64,000 nt of DNA from Caballeronia concitans (GCF_001544615.1 NZ_FCNV02000002.1:620001-684000), one strand, 5' to 3'; positions 25,371 to 35,302 are shown, counted from the stretch's first letter. The notes: a model not told the origin generated them from the letters alone. Made by a program: numbers and translations.

Positions 25371-28300
25371 ATGAACCAGCGCGAAACCGCATTTGCTGAA
25401 ATCGACGCGCCGCAGCGTCACGTCGGCCGTTCGATGCAGCGCCTCGAAGACCCGGCGATCCTGACGGGCCGTGGCCGCTATGGCGACGACATCGCCGTGA
25501 AGCCGGGCACGCTGCACGCCGCGATTCTGCGCTCGCCGCATGCGCACGCGGATATCGTGTCGATCGATACCGAAGCCGCGTCGAAGCTCGCGGGCGTGCG
25601 CGCCGTGCTCACGCGCGACGACTTGCGTCCGTGGTCGCGTCCGTTCGTCGTCGGCGTGAAGTCGCCGATGGAACAGTGGGCGCTCGCGATGGATCGCGTG
25701 CGTTACGTCGGCGAGCCGGTTGCGGTCGTGATGGCCGAATCGCGTGCGCTCGCGGAAGACGCGCTCGATCTCATCAAGGTCGAATACACGATGCGCGATC
25801 CGGTGACGTCCATCGAGCAATCCGTGATGGACGATGCGCCCGTGCTGCACGAGCGCGTCGGCACCAACGTCATCAGCGACCGGCATTTCCGCTACGGCGA
25901 GCCGGAAGCCGCGTTCGAAAGCGCGCCGCATCGCGTCAAGCTGGTCGCGCATTATCCGCGCAACACGTGCGCGCCGATCGAATGCGGCGTGGTCATCGCC
26001 GAATACTTGTCGGGCGACGAAGGCTACGACGTCACGTCCAATTTCATGGGGCCGTTCTCGCTGCACGCCGTCATGGCGATGGCGCTCAACGTGCCCGCGA
26101 ACCGCCTGCGTCACAAGGCGCCGCGCGATTCCGGCGGCAGCTTCGGCGTGAAGCAGGCGGTGTTTCCGTATGTCGTGCTCATGTGCCTCGCATCGCGCAA
26201 GGCAGGTGCGCCGGTGAAGTGGGTCGAGGACCGGCTCGAGCATTTGAGCGCGGCGACATCGGCGACGGCGCGCGTATCGACGATAGAAGCCGCCGTCGAA
26301 AACGATGGCCGTATCGTCGCGCTCTCGTACGATCAGATGGAAGACGTCGGCGGTTACGTGCGCGCGCCCGAACCCGCGACGTTCTACCGGATGCACGGCT
26401 GCCTGACGGGCGCGTATGCGATCCCGAATCTCGTCGTGCGCAATCGCGTGGTGCTGACGAACAAGACGCCGACCGGCCTCGTGCGCGGCTTCGGCGGGCC
26501 GCAAGTGTACTTCGCGCTGGAGCGGCTGATTCAGCGCATCGCCATCGAACTGAAGCTCGATGTGCCCGATGTCTATCGCCGCAACTTCGTTCCCGCCGAT
26601 GCGTTCCCGTATCGCGCGGCAGCGGGCGCGCTGCTCGATTCGGGCAACTATCAGGAAGCGCTGCGCCGCTCGATCGACGAGGGCGGATATCGCGAACTCG
26701 CCGCGCGCCGCGATGCCGCGCGCAAGGAAGGGCGGCTCTATGGCATCGGCTTCGCGGCGATCGTGGAGCCGTCGGTATCGAACATGGGCTACATCACGAC
26801 CGTGATGCCCGCCGACGCGCGCCGAAAAGCCGGCCCGAAGAACGGCGCGATTGCGAGCGCAACCGTGAGCGTCGATCTGTTGGGCGGCGTGGTCGTGACC
26901 ATCGCATCGACGCCGGCGGGACAGGGCCACATGACGGTGTGCGCGCAAGTCGTCGCGGACGTACTCGGGCTCGATCCGAAAGATATCGTCGTCAACGTCG
27001 AATTCGATACGCACAAGGACGCGTGGTCCGTCGCGGCGGGCAATTATTCGAGCCGATTCGCGGGCGCGGTGGCCGGCACCGTGCATCTCGCCGCCACGCG
27101 CGTGCGCGACAAGCTCGCGCGCGTGCTCGCGAAGCAGTTCGGCTGCGCGCCCGGTGACGTGCGATTCGAAGGCGCGCGCATCTTTCCGAACGATGCCGAA
27201 GATCGCGCGCTGCCGTTCGCGCGTGCCGCGAGCAATGCGCCGCACTGGGCGCCCGCGTTGTTGCCCGATGGCGACGAGCCGGGCCTGCGCGAGACCGTGT
27301 TCTGGTCGCCGCCGCACATGGATGCGCCTGACGAGCAGGACCGCATCAATACGTCGGCGGCGTATGGCTTCGCGTTCGACATGTGCGGCGTCGAAGTGGA
27401 TCGCGAGACGGGGCGCGTGCGCATCGACCGATACGTGACCGTCCACGATGCCGGCACGATCCTCAATCCCGCGCTCGCCGATGGCCAGATTCGCGGCGCG
27501 TTCGCGCAGGGCGTGGGCGCGGCGCTGATGGAAGAGTTTCGCTACGGCGCGGACGGCAGCTTCCAGTCCGGCACGCTCGCCGACTATCTGATGCCGACGA
27601 CCTGCGAAGTGCCCGATCCCGTGATCGTGCATATGGAAACGCCGTCGCCTTTCACGCCGCTCGGCGCGAAGGGACTCGGCGAAGGCAACAACATGAGCAC
27701 GCCGCCGTGCATCGCGAATGCAGTGGCGGATGCGCTCGGTGTCGAGGACATTCGCTTGCCGCTCACGCCGCCCAAGGTGATGGCGATGATCGGCATCGAC
27801 GATCCCGAGCCTTCGCGGCCCGAGTATCGCGAAGCATCGCCGACGAAAGCCGCAACGCCGGGCGGCGGACGCGCGCTCACGGCGCAAGGCGCGGTCGATC
27901 TGCCCGCGACGCCCGAAGCCGTGTTCGCCGTGCTCCTCGATCCGAAGGCGCTCGCGAACGTGATACCCGGCTGTCATGCGCTCGACGAAACCGCGCCGAA
28001 CCAGTATCGCGCGGACGTGACGGTGGGCGTCGGCATGATCAAGGCGCGTTTCGAGGCGCGCATCGGCTTGTCGGAAATCGATGCGCCGCGTCGCCTGCGT
28101 CTCGCGGGCGCGGGCATCTCGCCGCTCGGCAGCGCGCGCGGCAGCGGCATCGTCGAACTGACGCCGCAAGGCAGCGGCACGCGCCTCACGTACGACTACG
28201 AAGCGCAGGTGTCGGGCAAGGTCGCGGCGGTCGGCGGCCGCATGCTCGAAGGCGCGGCGAAGGTCGTGCTGAAGCAACTGTTCGAATCGCTCGGAAGGCA

Positions 28301-28376
28301 GGCGGCGGGCAAGCCGGTGCAAGCGCATGGATCGTGGATAGCGAGACTCCTCGCCCGTTTTGGGAGACGAGCATGA
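25371..28376 (+). CDS. hmfA: Furoyl-CoA dehydrogenase, molybdopterin-binding large subunit with C-terminal CoxG-like domain
   Basis: A 1001-residue xanthine-oxidase-family large subunit. Start RHVGRSMQRLEDPAILTGRG is typical of the CoxL-type group. Molybdopterin contacts include PRDSGGSFGVKQAVFPYVVL and TGLVRGFGGPQVYFALERL; the putative active-site glutamate is in GAKGLGEGNNMSTPP near residue 768. After about residue 830 an extra domain begins (ALTAQGAVDLPATPEAVFAV, then IPGCHALDETAPNQYRADV), which reads as an SRPBCC/CoxG domain, normally a separate protein. The enzyme should hydroxylate 2-furoyl-CoA at C5 with HmfB and HmfC. The stop overlaps hmfB (ATGA). GAGGAG lies upstream of ATG 25371. 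Confidence 0.87.
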   Translation: MNQRETAFAEIDAPQRHVGRSMQRLEDPAILTGRGRYGDDIAVKPGTLHAAILRSPHAHADIVSIDTEAASKLAGVRAVLTRDDLRPWSRPFVVGVKSPMEQWALAMDRVRYVGEPVAVVMAESRALAEDALDLIKVEYTMRDPVTSIEQSVMDDAPVLHERVGTNVISDRHFRYGEPEAAFESAPHRVKLVAHYPRNTCAPIECGVVIAEYLSGDEGYDVTSNFMGPFSLHAVMAMALNVPANRLRHKAPRDSGGSFGVKQAVFPYVVLMCLASRKAGAPVKWVEDRLEHLSAATSATARVSTIEAAVENDGRIVALSYDQMEDVGGYVRAPEPATFYRMHGCLTGAYAIPNLVVRNRVVLTNKTPTGLVRGFGGPQVYFALERLIQRIAIELKLDVPDVYRRNFVPADAFPYRAAAGALLDSGNYQEALRRSIDEGGYRELAARRDAARKEGRLYGIGFAAIVEPSVSNMGYITTVMPADARRKAGPKNGAIASATVSVDLLGGVVVTIASTPAGQGHMTVCAQVVADVLGLDPKDIVVNVEFDTHKDAWSVAAGNYSSRFAGAVAGTVHLAATRVRDKLARVLAKQFGCAPGDVRFEGARIFPNDAEDRALPFARAASNAPHWAPALLPDGDEPGLRETVFWSPPHMDAPDEQDRINTSAAYGFAFDMCGVEVDRETGRVRIDRYVTVHDAGTILNPALADGQIRGAFAQGVGAALMEEFRYGADGSFQSGTLADYLMPTTCEVPDPVIVHMETPSPFTPLGAKGLGEGNNMSTPPCIANAVADALGVEDIRLPLTPPKVMAMIGIDDPEPSRPEYREASPTKAATPGGGRALTAQGAVDLPATPEAVFAVLLDPKALANVIPGCHALDETAPNQYRADVTVGVGMIKARFEARIGLSEIDAPRRLRLAGAGISPLGSARGSGIVELTPQGSGTRLTYDYEAQVSGKVAAVGGRMLEGAAKVVLKQLFESLGRQAAGKPVQAHGSWIARLLARFGRRA

Positions 28377-29194
28377 AGCCCGCACCGTTCGACTACTTGC
28401 GCGCGATGACCACGCAAGACGCGCTCGATGCGCTCGCGCAATACGGCGAAGACGCGCGCGTGCTGGCGGGCGGCCAGTCGCTGATGGCCGTGCTCAACAT
28501 GCGGCTCGCGCAGCCGAAGGTGCTCGTCGATATTTCGCGCACCGCCGAGCTGAATGCCGTGCGCGTGGACGAGCGTGCGGGGCATCTCGTCGTGAACGCG
28601 GCGGCGACGCAAGGCAGCGTCGAATGGCGCGCCACGCTCGCCGACGAAACGCCGCTGCTCGCGATGGCCTTCCCGCATATCTCGCACTTTCAGATTCGCA
28701 ATCGCGGGACCGTATGCGGGTCCGTCGCGCACGCGGACCCGAGCGCGGAGTTGCCGCTCGTGCTGTCCGCGCTCGGCGGCGACGTGATGCTGCGCTCGAA
28801 GAAGAAGCGCCGCACGCTCGCGGCGGAAGACTTCTTTCAGGGCATGTTGATGACCGCGCGCGAGCCGGACGAACTCGTCGAAGCGGTGCGCTTCCCGCTG
28901 CGCAAGCCGGGCGAGCGCTACGCGTTCACGGAATTCTCCGCGCGCCACGGCGACTTTGCGATCGTCGCGTGCGCGGCGGTCGTTACCGACGATTCGATTC
29001 GCATCGCGGTGGGCGGCGTCGCGGACCGGCCGGTGACGGAGCGCTGGCCGCGTTTGCAAGGCGACGACCTGCGCGGCGCGCTGAACGATTTGAGCTGGAA
29101 ACTGAACGCGCAGGACGACGCGCACATCAGCGCGAAATATCGCCGGAATCTGGTCCGGCAACTCGGATGGCGCGCGATAGAGGAGGCGAAGTGA
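28373..29194 (+). CDS. hmfB: Furoyl-CoA dehydrogenase, FAD-binding medium subunit
   Basis: A 273-residue subunit of the molybdenum hydroxylase. The FAD-binding type-5 motifs are present: VLAGGQSLMAVLNMRLAQP (residues ~30-50) and IRNRGTVCGSVAHADPSAEL (~105-125), followed by the CO-dehydrogenase-flavoprotein C-terminal domain (FTEFSARHGDFAIVACAAVV). It passes electrons from the Fe-S subunit to the external acceptor. Four-base overlaps with hmfA and hmfC show tight coupling of the three subunits. Confidence 0.9.
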   Translation: MKPAPFDYLRAMTTQDALDALAQYGEDARVLAGGQSLMAVLNMRLAQPKVLVDISRTAELNAVRVDERAGHLVVNAAATQGSVEWRATLADETPLLAMAFPHISHFQIRNRGTVCGSVAHADPSAELPLVLSALGGDVMLRSKKKRRTLAAEDFFQGMLMTAREPDELVEAVRFPLRKPGERYAFTEFSARHGDFAIVACAAVVTDDSIRIAVGGVADRPVTERWPRLQGDDLRGALNDLSWKLNAQDDAHISAKYRRNLVRQLGWRAIEEAK

Positions 29195-29727
29195 GCAAGA
29201 TGTCGGACACCCTCATGCGGCACGGCGAAGCGCGGCGCATCACGCTGACGCTCAACGGCCGCGAACGAAGCGGCCATTGCGAGCCGCGCGAACTGCTGTC
29301 GGACTTCATCCGGCACGAACTCGGCGCGACAGGCACGCACGTCGGCTGCGAGCACGGCGTATGCGGCGCATGCACCGTGCATGTCGATGGCGTCGCCGCG
29401 CGCTCGTGCCTGATGCTCGCGGTGCAGGCCGACGGACGGCGTATCGATACGGTCGAAGGCCTCGCGCCCGACCAGACGCTCGGCGACTTGCAGCAGGCGT
29501 TCCAGCGGCATCACGCATTGCAGTGCGGCTTCTGCACGGCGGGCATCCTGATGTCGTGCGCGGATTATCTGGAGCGCGTGCCTAATCCGACCGAAGCGCA
29601 AGTGCGCGAGATGCTGTCCGGGCATATCTGCCGCTGCACGGGCTATACGCCGATCGTCGCCGCCGTGCTGGACGTGGCGGCGCGTCGGCGAACGAATGCA
29701 GACGTTAAGGAGACCGAACATGCTTGA
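29191..29727 (+). CDS. hmfC: Furoyl-CoA dehydrogenase, [2Fe-2S] small subunit
   Basis: A 178-residue iron-sulfur subunit. The plant-ferredoxin-type cluster ligands are in GCEHGVCGACTVHVDG plus SCL (near residues 53, 58, 61, 73). The second cluster uses CGFCTAGI and ICRCTGY (near 112-115 and 148-150), as in all xanthine-oxidase-type small subunits. I chose GTG 29191 (GTGA overlap with hmfB, AGGAGG upstream) though ATG 29200 is possible. The final stop overlaps the hmfD start. Confidence 0.9.
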   Translation: MSKMSDTLMRHGEARRITLTLNGRERSGHCEPRELLSDFIRHELGATGTHVGCEHGVCGACTVHVDGVAARSCLMLAVQADGRRIDTVEGLAPDQTLGDLQQAFQRHHALQCGFCTAGILMSCADYLERVPNPTEAQVREMLSGHICRCTGYTPIVAAVLDVAARRRTNADVKETEHA

Positions 29728-31285
29728 TCTCGGACGCACCTTCCTGCAAAGCGTGGAACGCAGCCCGAACGCGCTCGCGCTCGTCGATGGCGACGTGCAA
29801 CTGACTTACACGCAGTGGCATCGCATGATCCTGAATGTGGCCGATGGCTTGCGCGAGCTTGGGATAGAGCGCGGCGACCGGCTGCTCGTCGTGCTGCAAA
29901 ACCGCTGGGAAATGGCGACGCTGCACTGGGCCGGGCAATTCGCAGGCATCGTGATCGTGCCGCTCAACTGGCGCGCGAAGCCTGAGGAACTCGACTACTG
30001 CGTGACGGACGCGGGCGTGAAGGCGATCGTCTACGAACCCGTTTCCGCCGATGCCGTCGTGCAAAGCCCCGCCGCGCAAAACGTGCCGCGTATCGCGCTC
30101 GACGATGCGCCCGGCGGCACGATGAACTTCGATGCGCTCATCGTCGAAAAAGAGAGCGCCGAAGAAACGACGCATGCCACCGCCGACGACATCTCGCTGA
30201 TCCTCTACACGTCCGGCACCACGGGCAAGGGCAAGGGCGTGCCGCGCAGGCATCGGCATGAACGCGCGGGCGCGCTCGCACACGTCGCGCAGAACCTGTA
30301 TAAGCGCGGCGAACGCACGCTCGGCGTGATGCCGCTCTATCACACGATGGGCGTGCGCTCGCTGCTTGCGATGGCCCTCGTCGATGGCCTCTTCGTCTGC
30401 GTGCGTCGCTGGAATGCGAAGCTCGCGCTCGAATGCATCTCGAAGCACGCGCTCACGTGCCTCTATCTCGTGCCGACGCTTTATCACGACCTGCTCGCGG
30501 ACAGCGCGTTTGCCGACACGGATACATCGTCGGTAAGAAAGCTCGGCTTCGCGGGCGCGCCGATGAACGATGGCCTGCTCAAGCGCCTCTCGGCGGCGTT
30601 CGAGCCGGAACTGTTCGTCAATCACTACGGCTCGTCCGAGGTCTACACGTTCAGCATCGATCAGGACGCGACGAAGAAGCCCGGCAGCGCGGGCCGCGCG
30701 GGCATCAACACGCGGCTGCGCGTCGTGAAGCTCGATGCGCTTTCGCCCGACGAGATCGCGGAAGCCGGCGAGGAAGGGCAGATCATCGTGGACCTGCTCG
30801 GCGACGAAGCGTTCGAAGGCTACTGGAATCGGCCGGACGCGAACGCGAAGTCGCTACGCGGCGGCTGGTACTTCACCGGCGACACCGGCTATCTCGACCG
30901 CGACGGCGATCTCTACGTGACCGGCCGCGTCGATGACATGATCATCAGCGGCGGAGAGAACATCTCGCCGGTGGATATCGAATCGGTGCTGTCGCTGCAC
31001 CCGGCGGTGGATGAAGTCGCGGTCGCGGGCGTCAAGGACGAACGCTGGGGCCAGCGCGTGGTCGCGTTCATCAAGCGCCGCGAGTATGTCGATTCCGACG
31101 CGCTCGACGCGTGGTGCCGCCAGTCCGATCTCGTCAACTTCAAGCGTCCGCGCGACTACGTGTTCGTCGACGACATTCCGAAATCGCCGGTCGGCAAGAT
31201 CCTGCGCCGCAAGCTCCAGGCGGGCGAATACGCGCCCGACGCCAATGCACCGACCGCACAACCTACAGAGACTACGAAGGAGTAA
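29720..31285 (+). CDS. hmfD: AMP-forming acyl-CoA synthetase, probable 2-furoyl-CoA synthetase
   Basis: A 521-residue ANL-superfamily ligase. The P-loop reads ILYTSGTTGKGKGVPRRH (near residue 160-178), the aromatic site NHYGSSEVYTFSID, the hinge region YFTGDTGYLDRDGDLYVTGR followed by DDMIISGGENI, and the catalytic lysine segment KSPVGKILRRKL. It activates a carboxylate to a CoA thioester with ATP; furoate is the inferred substrate from the pathway context. It overlaps hmfC by eight bases and is followed by hmfE after six. Confidence 0.87.
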   Translation: MLDLGRTFLQSVERSPNALALVDGDVQLTYTQWHRMILNVADGLRELGIERGDRLLVVLQNRWEMATLHWAGQFAGIVIVPLNWRAKPEELDYCVTDAGVKAIVYEPVSADAVVQSPAAQNVPRIALDDAPGGTMNFDALIVEKESAEETTHATADDISLILYTSGTTGKGKGVPRRHRHERAGALAHVAQNLYKRGERTLGVMPLYHTMGVRSLLAMALVDGLFVCVRRWNAKLALECISKHALTCLYLVPTLYHDLLADSAFADTDTSSVRKLGFAGAPMNDGLLKRLSAAFEPELFVNHYGSSEVYTFSIDQDATKKPGSAGRAGINTRLRVVKLDALSPDEIAEAGEEGQIIVDLLGDEAFEGYWNRPDANAKSLRGGWYFTGDTGYLDRDGDLYVTGRVDDMIISGGENISPVDIESVLSLHPAVDEVAVAGVKDERWGQRVVAFIKRREYVDSDALDAWCRQSDLVNFKRPRDYVFVDDIPKSPVGKILRRKLQAGEYAPDANAPTAQPTETTKE

Positions 31286-31291
31286 CACGCC

Positions 31292-32098
31292 ATGAGCGAT
31301 TTGAACCATCGCGGCCACGCGCTGCTGCAAGACCTCGACGGCTTTTCCGTCGAAATCGACGAAACGCGCGAGCGCGCGGATATCGTGCTGCACCGCCCGC
31401 CGTTCAATGTCATTTCGATGCACGCACGCGACCAGTTGCGCGCCGTGTTCGAAGCACTCGACGAAGACGACCGCGTGCGCGTGATCGTCGTGCGCGCGAC
31501 CGGCGAGCACTTTTCTAGCGGCGGCGACATCAAGGGCTTTCTGGAAGCATCGCCGGAACACGTATCGAAGCTCGCGTGGAATATCGCGGCGCCCGCGCGC
31601 TGCTCGAAGCCGGTGATCGCGGCCAATCGCGGCTTCTGCTTCGGCGTGGGCTTCGAGTTGTCGCTCGCGTGCGACTTCCGCATCGTCACCGACACGACCT
31701 TCTACGCGTTGCCGGAACAGAAGCTCGGCCAGATTCCCGGCTCGGGCGGATCGGCGCGCTTGCAGTCGATGGTCGGCATCGGCCGCACGAAGGACATCGT
31801 GATGCGCTCGCGCCGTATCCCCGGCAAGCAGGCATACGACTGGGGCATTGCGGTCGATTGCGTGGCCGATGCGGAACTCGAATCGGCCACGGATGCGCTC
31901 GTCGATGAGTTGCGCGCGTTTTCGCCGCTCGCGCAGCGCACCGCGAAGAAGCTGCTGAACGATACGGAAGACTCGCCGCTTTCGATCGCCATCGAACTCG
32001 AAGGGCATTGCTATAGCCGCCTGCGCGCGTCCGACGATTTCCGCGAAGGCGTCGAAGCGTTTCATGGCAAGCGCAAACCGGCGTTTCGCGGTAGCTGA
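31292..32098 (+). CDS. hmfE: Crotonase-family enzyme, probable 2-oxoglutaroyl-CoA hydrolase
   Basis: A 268-residue crotonase. The oxyanion-hole segment is ATGEHFSSGGDIKGFLE and the second NRGFCFGVGFELSLACDFRI. At the first catalytic position a glutamate is kept (YALPEQKLGQIPGSGG), while the second reads TKDIVMRSRR (Asp instead of Glu). In the furoate route HmfE releases 2-oxoglutarate from its CoA ester after the ring has been hydroxylated and opened. Assignment depends on its place in the operon; AAGGAG lies upstream of the ATG. Confidence 0.85.
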   Translation: MSDLNHRGHALLQDLDGFSVEIDETRERADIVLHRPPFNVISMHARDQLRAVFEALDEDDRVRVIVVRATGEHFSSGGDIKGFLEASPEHVSKLAWNIAAPARCSKPVIAANRGFCFGVGFELSLACDFRIVTDTTFYALPEQKLGQIPGSGGSARLQSMVGIGRTKDIVMRSRRIPGKQAYDWGIAVDCVADAELESATDALVDELRAFSPLAQRTAKKLLNDTEDSPLSIAIELEGHCYSRLRASDDFREGVEAFHGKRKPAFRGS

Positions 32099-32118
32099 AC
32101 CAAACCAGGAGACAGGCG

Positions 32119-33840
32119 ATGGATCGCTTCGATTACGTGATCGTGGGCGGCGGCTCAGCGGGATGCGTGCTCGCGCATCGGCTGTCGGCGGCGCCGTCGG
32201 TGCGCGTCGCGCTGATCGAAGCGGGCGCGGATACGCCGCCGGGCGCGGTGCCCGCCGCCATTCTCGACAGCTATCCGATGCCGGTCTTCTGCGGCGACAC
32301 CTATATCTGGCCGGACCTCAAGGCGAAGGCCACGAAGCACGCCGCGCCGCGCGTCTACGAGCAGGGCCGCGTGATGGGCGGCGGATCGAGCATCAACGTG
32401 CAGTCGGCCAATCGCGGCCTGCCGCGCGATTACGACGACTGGGCCGCGAACGGCGCCGATGGCTGGTCGTGGCGCGACGTGCTGCCGTACTTTCGCAAGC
32501 TCGAACGCGACGTGAACTTCCCCGGCGGCGAACTGCATGGCAGCGATGGTCCGGTGCCCATTCGACGCATCATGCCGAAGGACTGGCCCGCGTTCTGCCA
32601 CGCGTTCGCGAAGGGCATGCGCGCGAACGGCCTCGCGGAATTACAGGACCAGAACGGCGAGTTCGGCGACGGCTTCTTTCCCGGCGCGTTTTCCAATATC
32701 GACGATGCGCGCGTCTCCACGGCCATCGCCTATCTCGACGAAGCCACGCGCAAGCGCCCGAATCTCAGCGTGCATGCGAATCTGCGCGTCGAGCGCATCG
32801 TGATGGAAGGCGCGGCTGCGCGCGGTGTCGTCGCGATTGCGGGCAACGGCGAGCGCGTGCATTTCGAGGCGAACGAAGTCGTGCTCTGCGCGGGCGCGTT
32901 GCAGTCGCCCGCGATGCTGCTGCGCGCCGGTATCGGCGATGCGCGCGAACTCGCGGCGCAGGGCATTGCATGTACGGTGGATGTGCCGGGCGTCGGACGC
33001 AATCTGCAGGATCATCCGTCGCTCACGTTCTGTCATTTTCTCGAGCCGCGCTTTCGCATGCCGCTCGCACGACGCCGCGCGAGCATGACGGCGGCGCGCA
33101 TGAGCTCGGGCGTCGCGGGCTGCGATGATTCGGACCTCTATCTATCGAGCGCGACGCGCGCCGCGTGGCACGCGCTCGGCAACCGGCTCGGCCTCTTCTT
33201 CCTGTGGTGCAACCGGCCGTATTCGCGTGGCCGCGTGCAGCTCGCATCGCCCGATGCGGCCGCTGCGCCGCGCGTCGATCTGAACCTGCTCGACGACGAA
33301 CGCGACCTGCAACGGCTCGCCGTGGGCGTGCGCATGCTCGCGCGCATTGTCGATGCATCGGGTCTCGGCCGCGATCCGCGCGACTTCTTTCCGGCCGCGT
33401 TCTCGCCGCGCGTAAAGGCGTTGAGCCGCGTCGGCGACGGCAATGCGCTGCTGACGTCGATGCTCGGCGTGCTGCTCGATACGCCCGCGCCGCTCAGGCG
33501 CCTGCTGATCGAACGCTTCTTCACGCGCGGCCTGAAGATGTCCGCCCTGATAAACGACGACCGCGCGCTCGACGATTTCATCCGCGCGAACGTGTTCGGC
33601 GTGTGGCACGCGAGCGGCACGTGCCGCATGGGCGGTCCGCAAGACCGCGACGCCGTGACGGACACCGAAGGCCGCGTGCGAGGCACACAAGGGCTGCGCG
33701 TGGTGGATGCATCGCTGATGCCGCGCCTGCCATCGGCCAATACGAACATACCGACCATCATGATCGCCGAGAAGATCGCCGATGCGATGGTCGCCGGGCG
33801 AAGAGCGGGCGCCGAATCGCGCATCGCCGCCGCGCACTGA
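32119..33840 (+). CDS. hmfH: FAD-dependent GMC oxidoreductase, probable hydroxymethylfurfural oxidase
   Basis: A 573-residue glucose-methanol-choline oxidoreductase. The ADP-binding Rossmann start is DYVIVGGGSAGCVLAHRL; GMC signature 1 is RVMGGGSSINVQSANRG; the C-terminal catalytic pair is HASGTCRMG (His near residue 497) and SANTNIPTIMIAEKIAD (Asn near 540). HmfH-type enzymes oxidise hydroxymethylfurfural stepwise to 2,5-furandicarboxylate, which feeds HmfF. Choline or other alcohol oxidation cannot be excluded by sequence alone, but the locus supports the furan role. Preceded by AGGAGA and 20 bp after hmfE. Confidence 0.85.
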   Translation: MDRFDYVIVGGGSAGCVLAHRLSAAPSVRVALIEAGADTPPGAVPAAILDSYPMPVFCGDTYIWPDLKAKATKHAAPRVYEQGRVMGGGSSINVQSANRGLPRDYDDWAANGADGWSWRDVLPYFRKLERDVNFPGGELHGSDGPVPIRRIMPKDWPAFCHAFAKGMRANGLAELQDQNGEFGDGFFPGAFSNIDDARVSTAIAYLDEATRKRPNLSVHANLRVERIVMEGAAARGVVAIAGNGERVHFEANEVVLCAGALQSPAMLLRAGIGDARELAAQGIACTVDVPGVGRNLQDHPSLTFCHFLEPRFRMPLARRRASMTAARMSSGVAGCDDSDLYLSSATRAAWHALGNRLGLFFLWCNRPYSRGRVQLASPDAAAAPRVDLNLLDDERDLQRLAVGVRMLARIVDASGLGRDPRDFFPAAFSPRVKALSRVGDGNALLTSMLGVLLDTPAPLRRLLIERFFTRGLKMSALINDDRALDDFIRANVFGVWHASGTCRMGGPQDRDAVTDTEGRVRGTQGLRVVDASLMPRLPSANTNIPTIMIAEKIADAMVAGRRAGAESRIAAAH

Positions 33841-33919
33841 AGGACCGGCACAACGATTCCTTAACCTCGACAAGAGCACGCATCGAAAAAGCGTGCCGAT
33901 GACACACATGGAGATGCAT

Positions 33920-35296
33920 ATGTCCGTAGCAGCGCAAGACGGGGCCGCCGTGCTTCCGGCCAATCAGCGGCAAATCATGGGCGCAGTCATGGCATCGTGC
34001 CTCGGCTGGGCCCTCGATCTGTTCGACCTGTTCGTGTTGTTGTACGTGGCGCCCGTCGTCGGGCGTCTATTCTTCCCATCCGAACACGCGATGCTTTCGC
34101 TCGCGGCGGTCTATGCGTCGTTCGCGGTGACGCTTCTGATGCGCCCGCTCGGCTCCGCGCTATTCGGCTCCTACGCGGACCGTCACGGCCGCAAGGGCGC
34201 GATGATCTTCGCGGTCGTCGGCGTGGGCGTGTCGACGGCGGCCTTCGGCCTGCTGCCGACGGTCGCGCAGGCCGGTCTCCTCGCGCCGATTCTCTTCCTG
34301 CTGCTGCGTCTCGTGCAGGGCGTGTTCGTCGGCGGCGTGGTGGCGTCGACGCATACCATCGGCACCGAATCCGTCGCGCCGAAGTATCGCGGCGCGGTGT
34401 CCGGACTGATCGGCGGGGGCGGCGCGGGACTCGGCGCGCTGCTCGCATCGCTCACGTTTCTGGCGATGTCCGCCATCTTTCCCGGCGATGCATTCGATAC
34501 GTGGGGCTGGCGTTGCATGTTCTTCACCGGCATTCTGAGTTCGGTGCTCGGCCTCTTCGTGTTCAATAGCCTCGAAGAATCGCCGCTATGGAAGAAGCTC
34601 GCCGCCGAGAAGGCCGCGAAAGCCGCCGCGCAGACGAAGAGCGCGAAGGCCGAAGTGGTGCGCTCGCCCATTCGCACGCTGTTTTCGCGGGAATATCGCG
34701 GCGTGCTGTTCGTGAACCTGCTGCTGACCATCGGCGGCGGCAGCGGCTACTACCTGACGTCGGGCTATCTGCCGACGTTCCTCAAGGTCGTGAGTCATGC
34801 GCCGAACGGCGCGGCAGCCGCGATCCTGATGATCTGCAGCGTGGCCGTGGTGGTCGCATCGGTGGCGGCGGGGCATATCAGCACGTTCATCGGGCGCAAG
34901 GGCGCGTTCATCTGGATCGGCCTGATCCGGCTCGTCGCGCTGCCCGGCCTCTTCCTGCTGTTGCCGACGGCGCAAAGCATCACGATGATCGGCGTCTACG
35001 CGGTGCTGCTCTCCGCGCTCGGCAGCGCGGGTTATGCGCCGGTGCTGATCTTTCTGAACGAGCGCTTCCCGACCGCCATCCGCGCGACGGGCACGGGCCT
35101 TTCGTGGAATATCGGCTTCGCGATCGGCGGGATGATGCCGACGTTCGTCTCGCTCGTCGCGAAGGACGCGAGCCAGTTGCCCTCGACGCTCGCGATCTTC
35201 GCCGGCGCGATCAGCGTGATCTTCATCGTGGGCGCGTTCGTGGTGCCGGAGACGCTCGGCAAGCTCGACAACGGCGCGGCGCGCAATCCTTCGTGA
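33920..35296 (+). CDS. MFS transporter, aromatic-acid:H+ symporter type, probable furan-acid uptake
   Basis: A 458-residue major facilitator with 12 hydrophobic segments. It starts AVMASCLGWALDLFDLFVLL and has the loop 2-3 motif GSYADRHGRKGAMI. The sequence FVGGVVASTHTIGTESVAPK marks the sugar/acid symporter group that includes aromatic acid transporters. As last gene of the hmf operon it probably imports furoate or furandicarboxylate (HmfT role). Four in-frame ATGs exist (33899, 33908, 33914, 33920); GGAG at 33910-33913 favours 33920. Confidence 0.82.
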   Translation: MSVAAQDGAAVLPANQRQIMGAVMASCLGWALDLFDLFVLLYVAPVVGRLFFPSEHAMLSLAAVYASFAVTLLMRPLGSALFGSYADRHGRKGAMIFAVVGVGVSTAAFGLLPTVAQAGLLAPILFLLLRLVQGVFVGGVVASTHTIGTESVAPKYRGAVSGLIGGGGAGLGALLASLTFLAMSAIFPGDAFDTWGWRCMFFTGILSSVLGLFVFNSLEESPLWKKLAAEKAAKAAAQTKSAKAEVVRSPIRTLFSREYRGVLFVNLLLTIGGGSGYYLTSGYLPTFLKVVSHAPNGAAAAILMICSVAVVVASVAAGHISTFIGRKGAFIWIGLIRLVALPGLFLLLPTAQSITMIGVYAVLLSALGSAGYAPVLIFLNERFPTAIRATGTGLSWNIGFAIGGMMPTFVSLVAKDASQLPSTLAIFAGAISVIFIVGAFVVPETLGKLDNGAARNPS

Positions 35297-35302
35297 GCGG
35301 CC

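Noticed and set aside
25338-28385. 1015-codon reverse-strand frame
   Set aside because: Exact antisense of hmfA; composition is the Arg/His/Ala bias of a shadow, no motifs.
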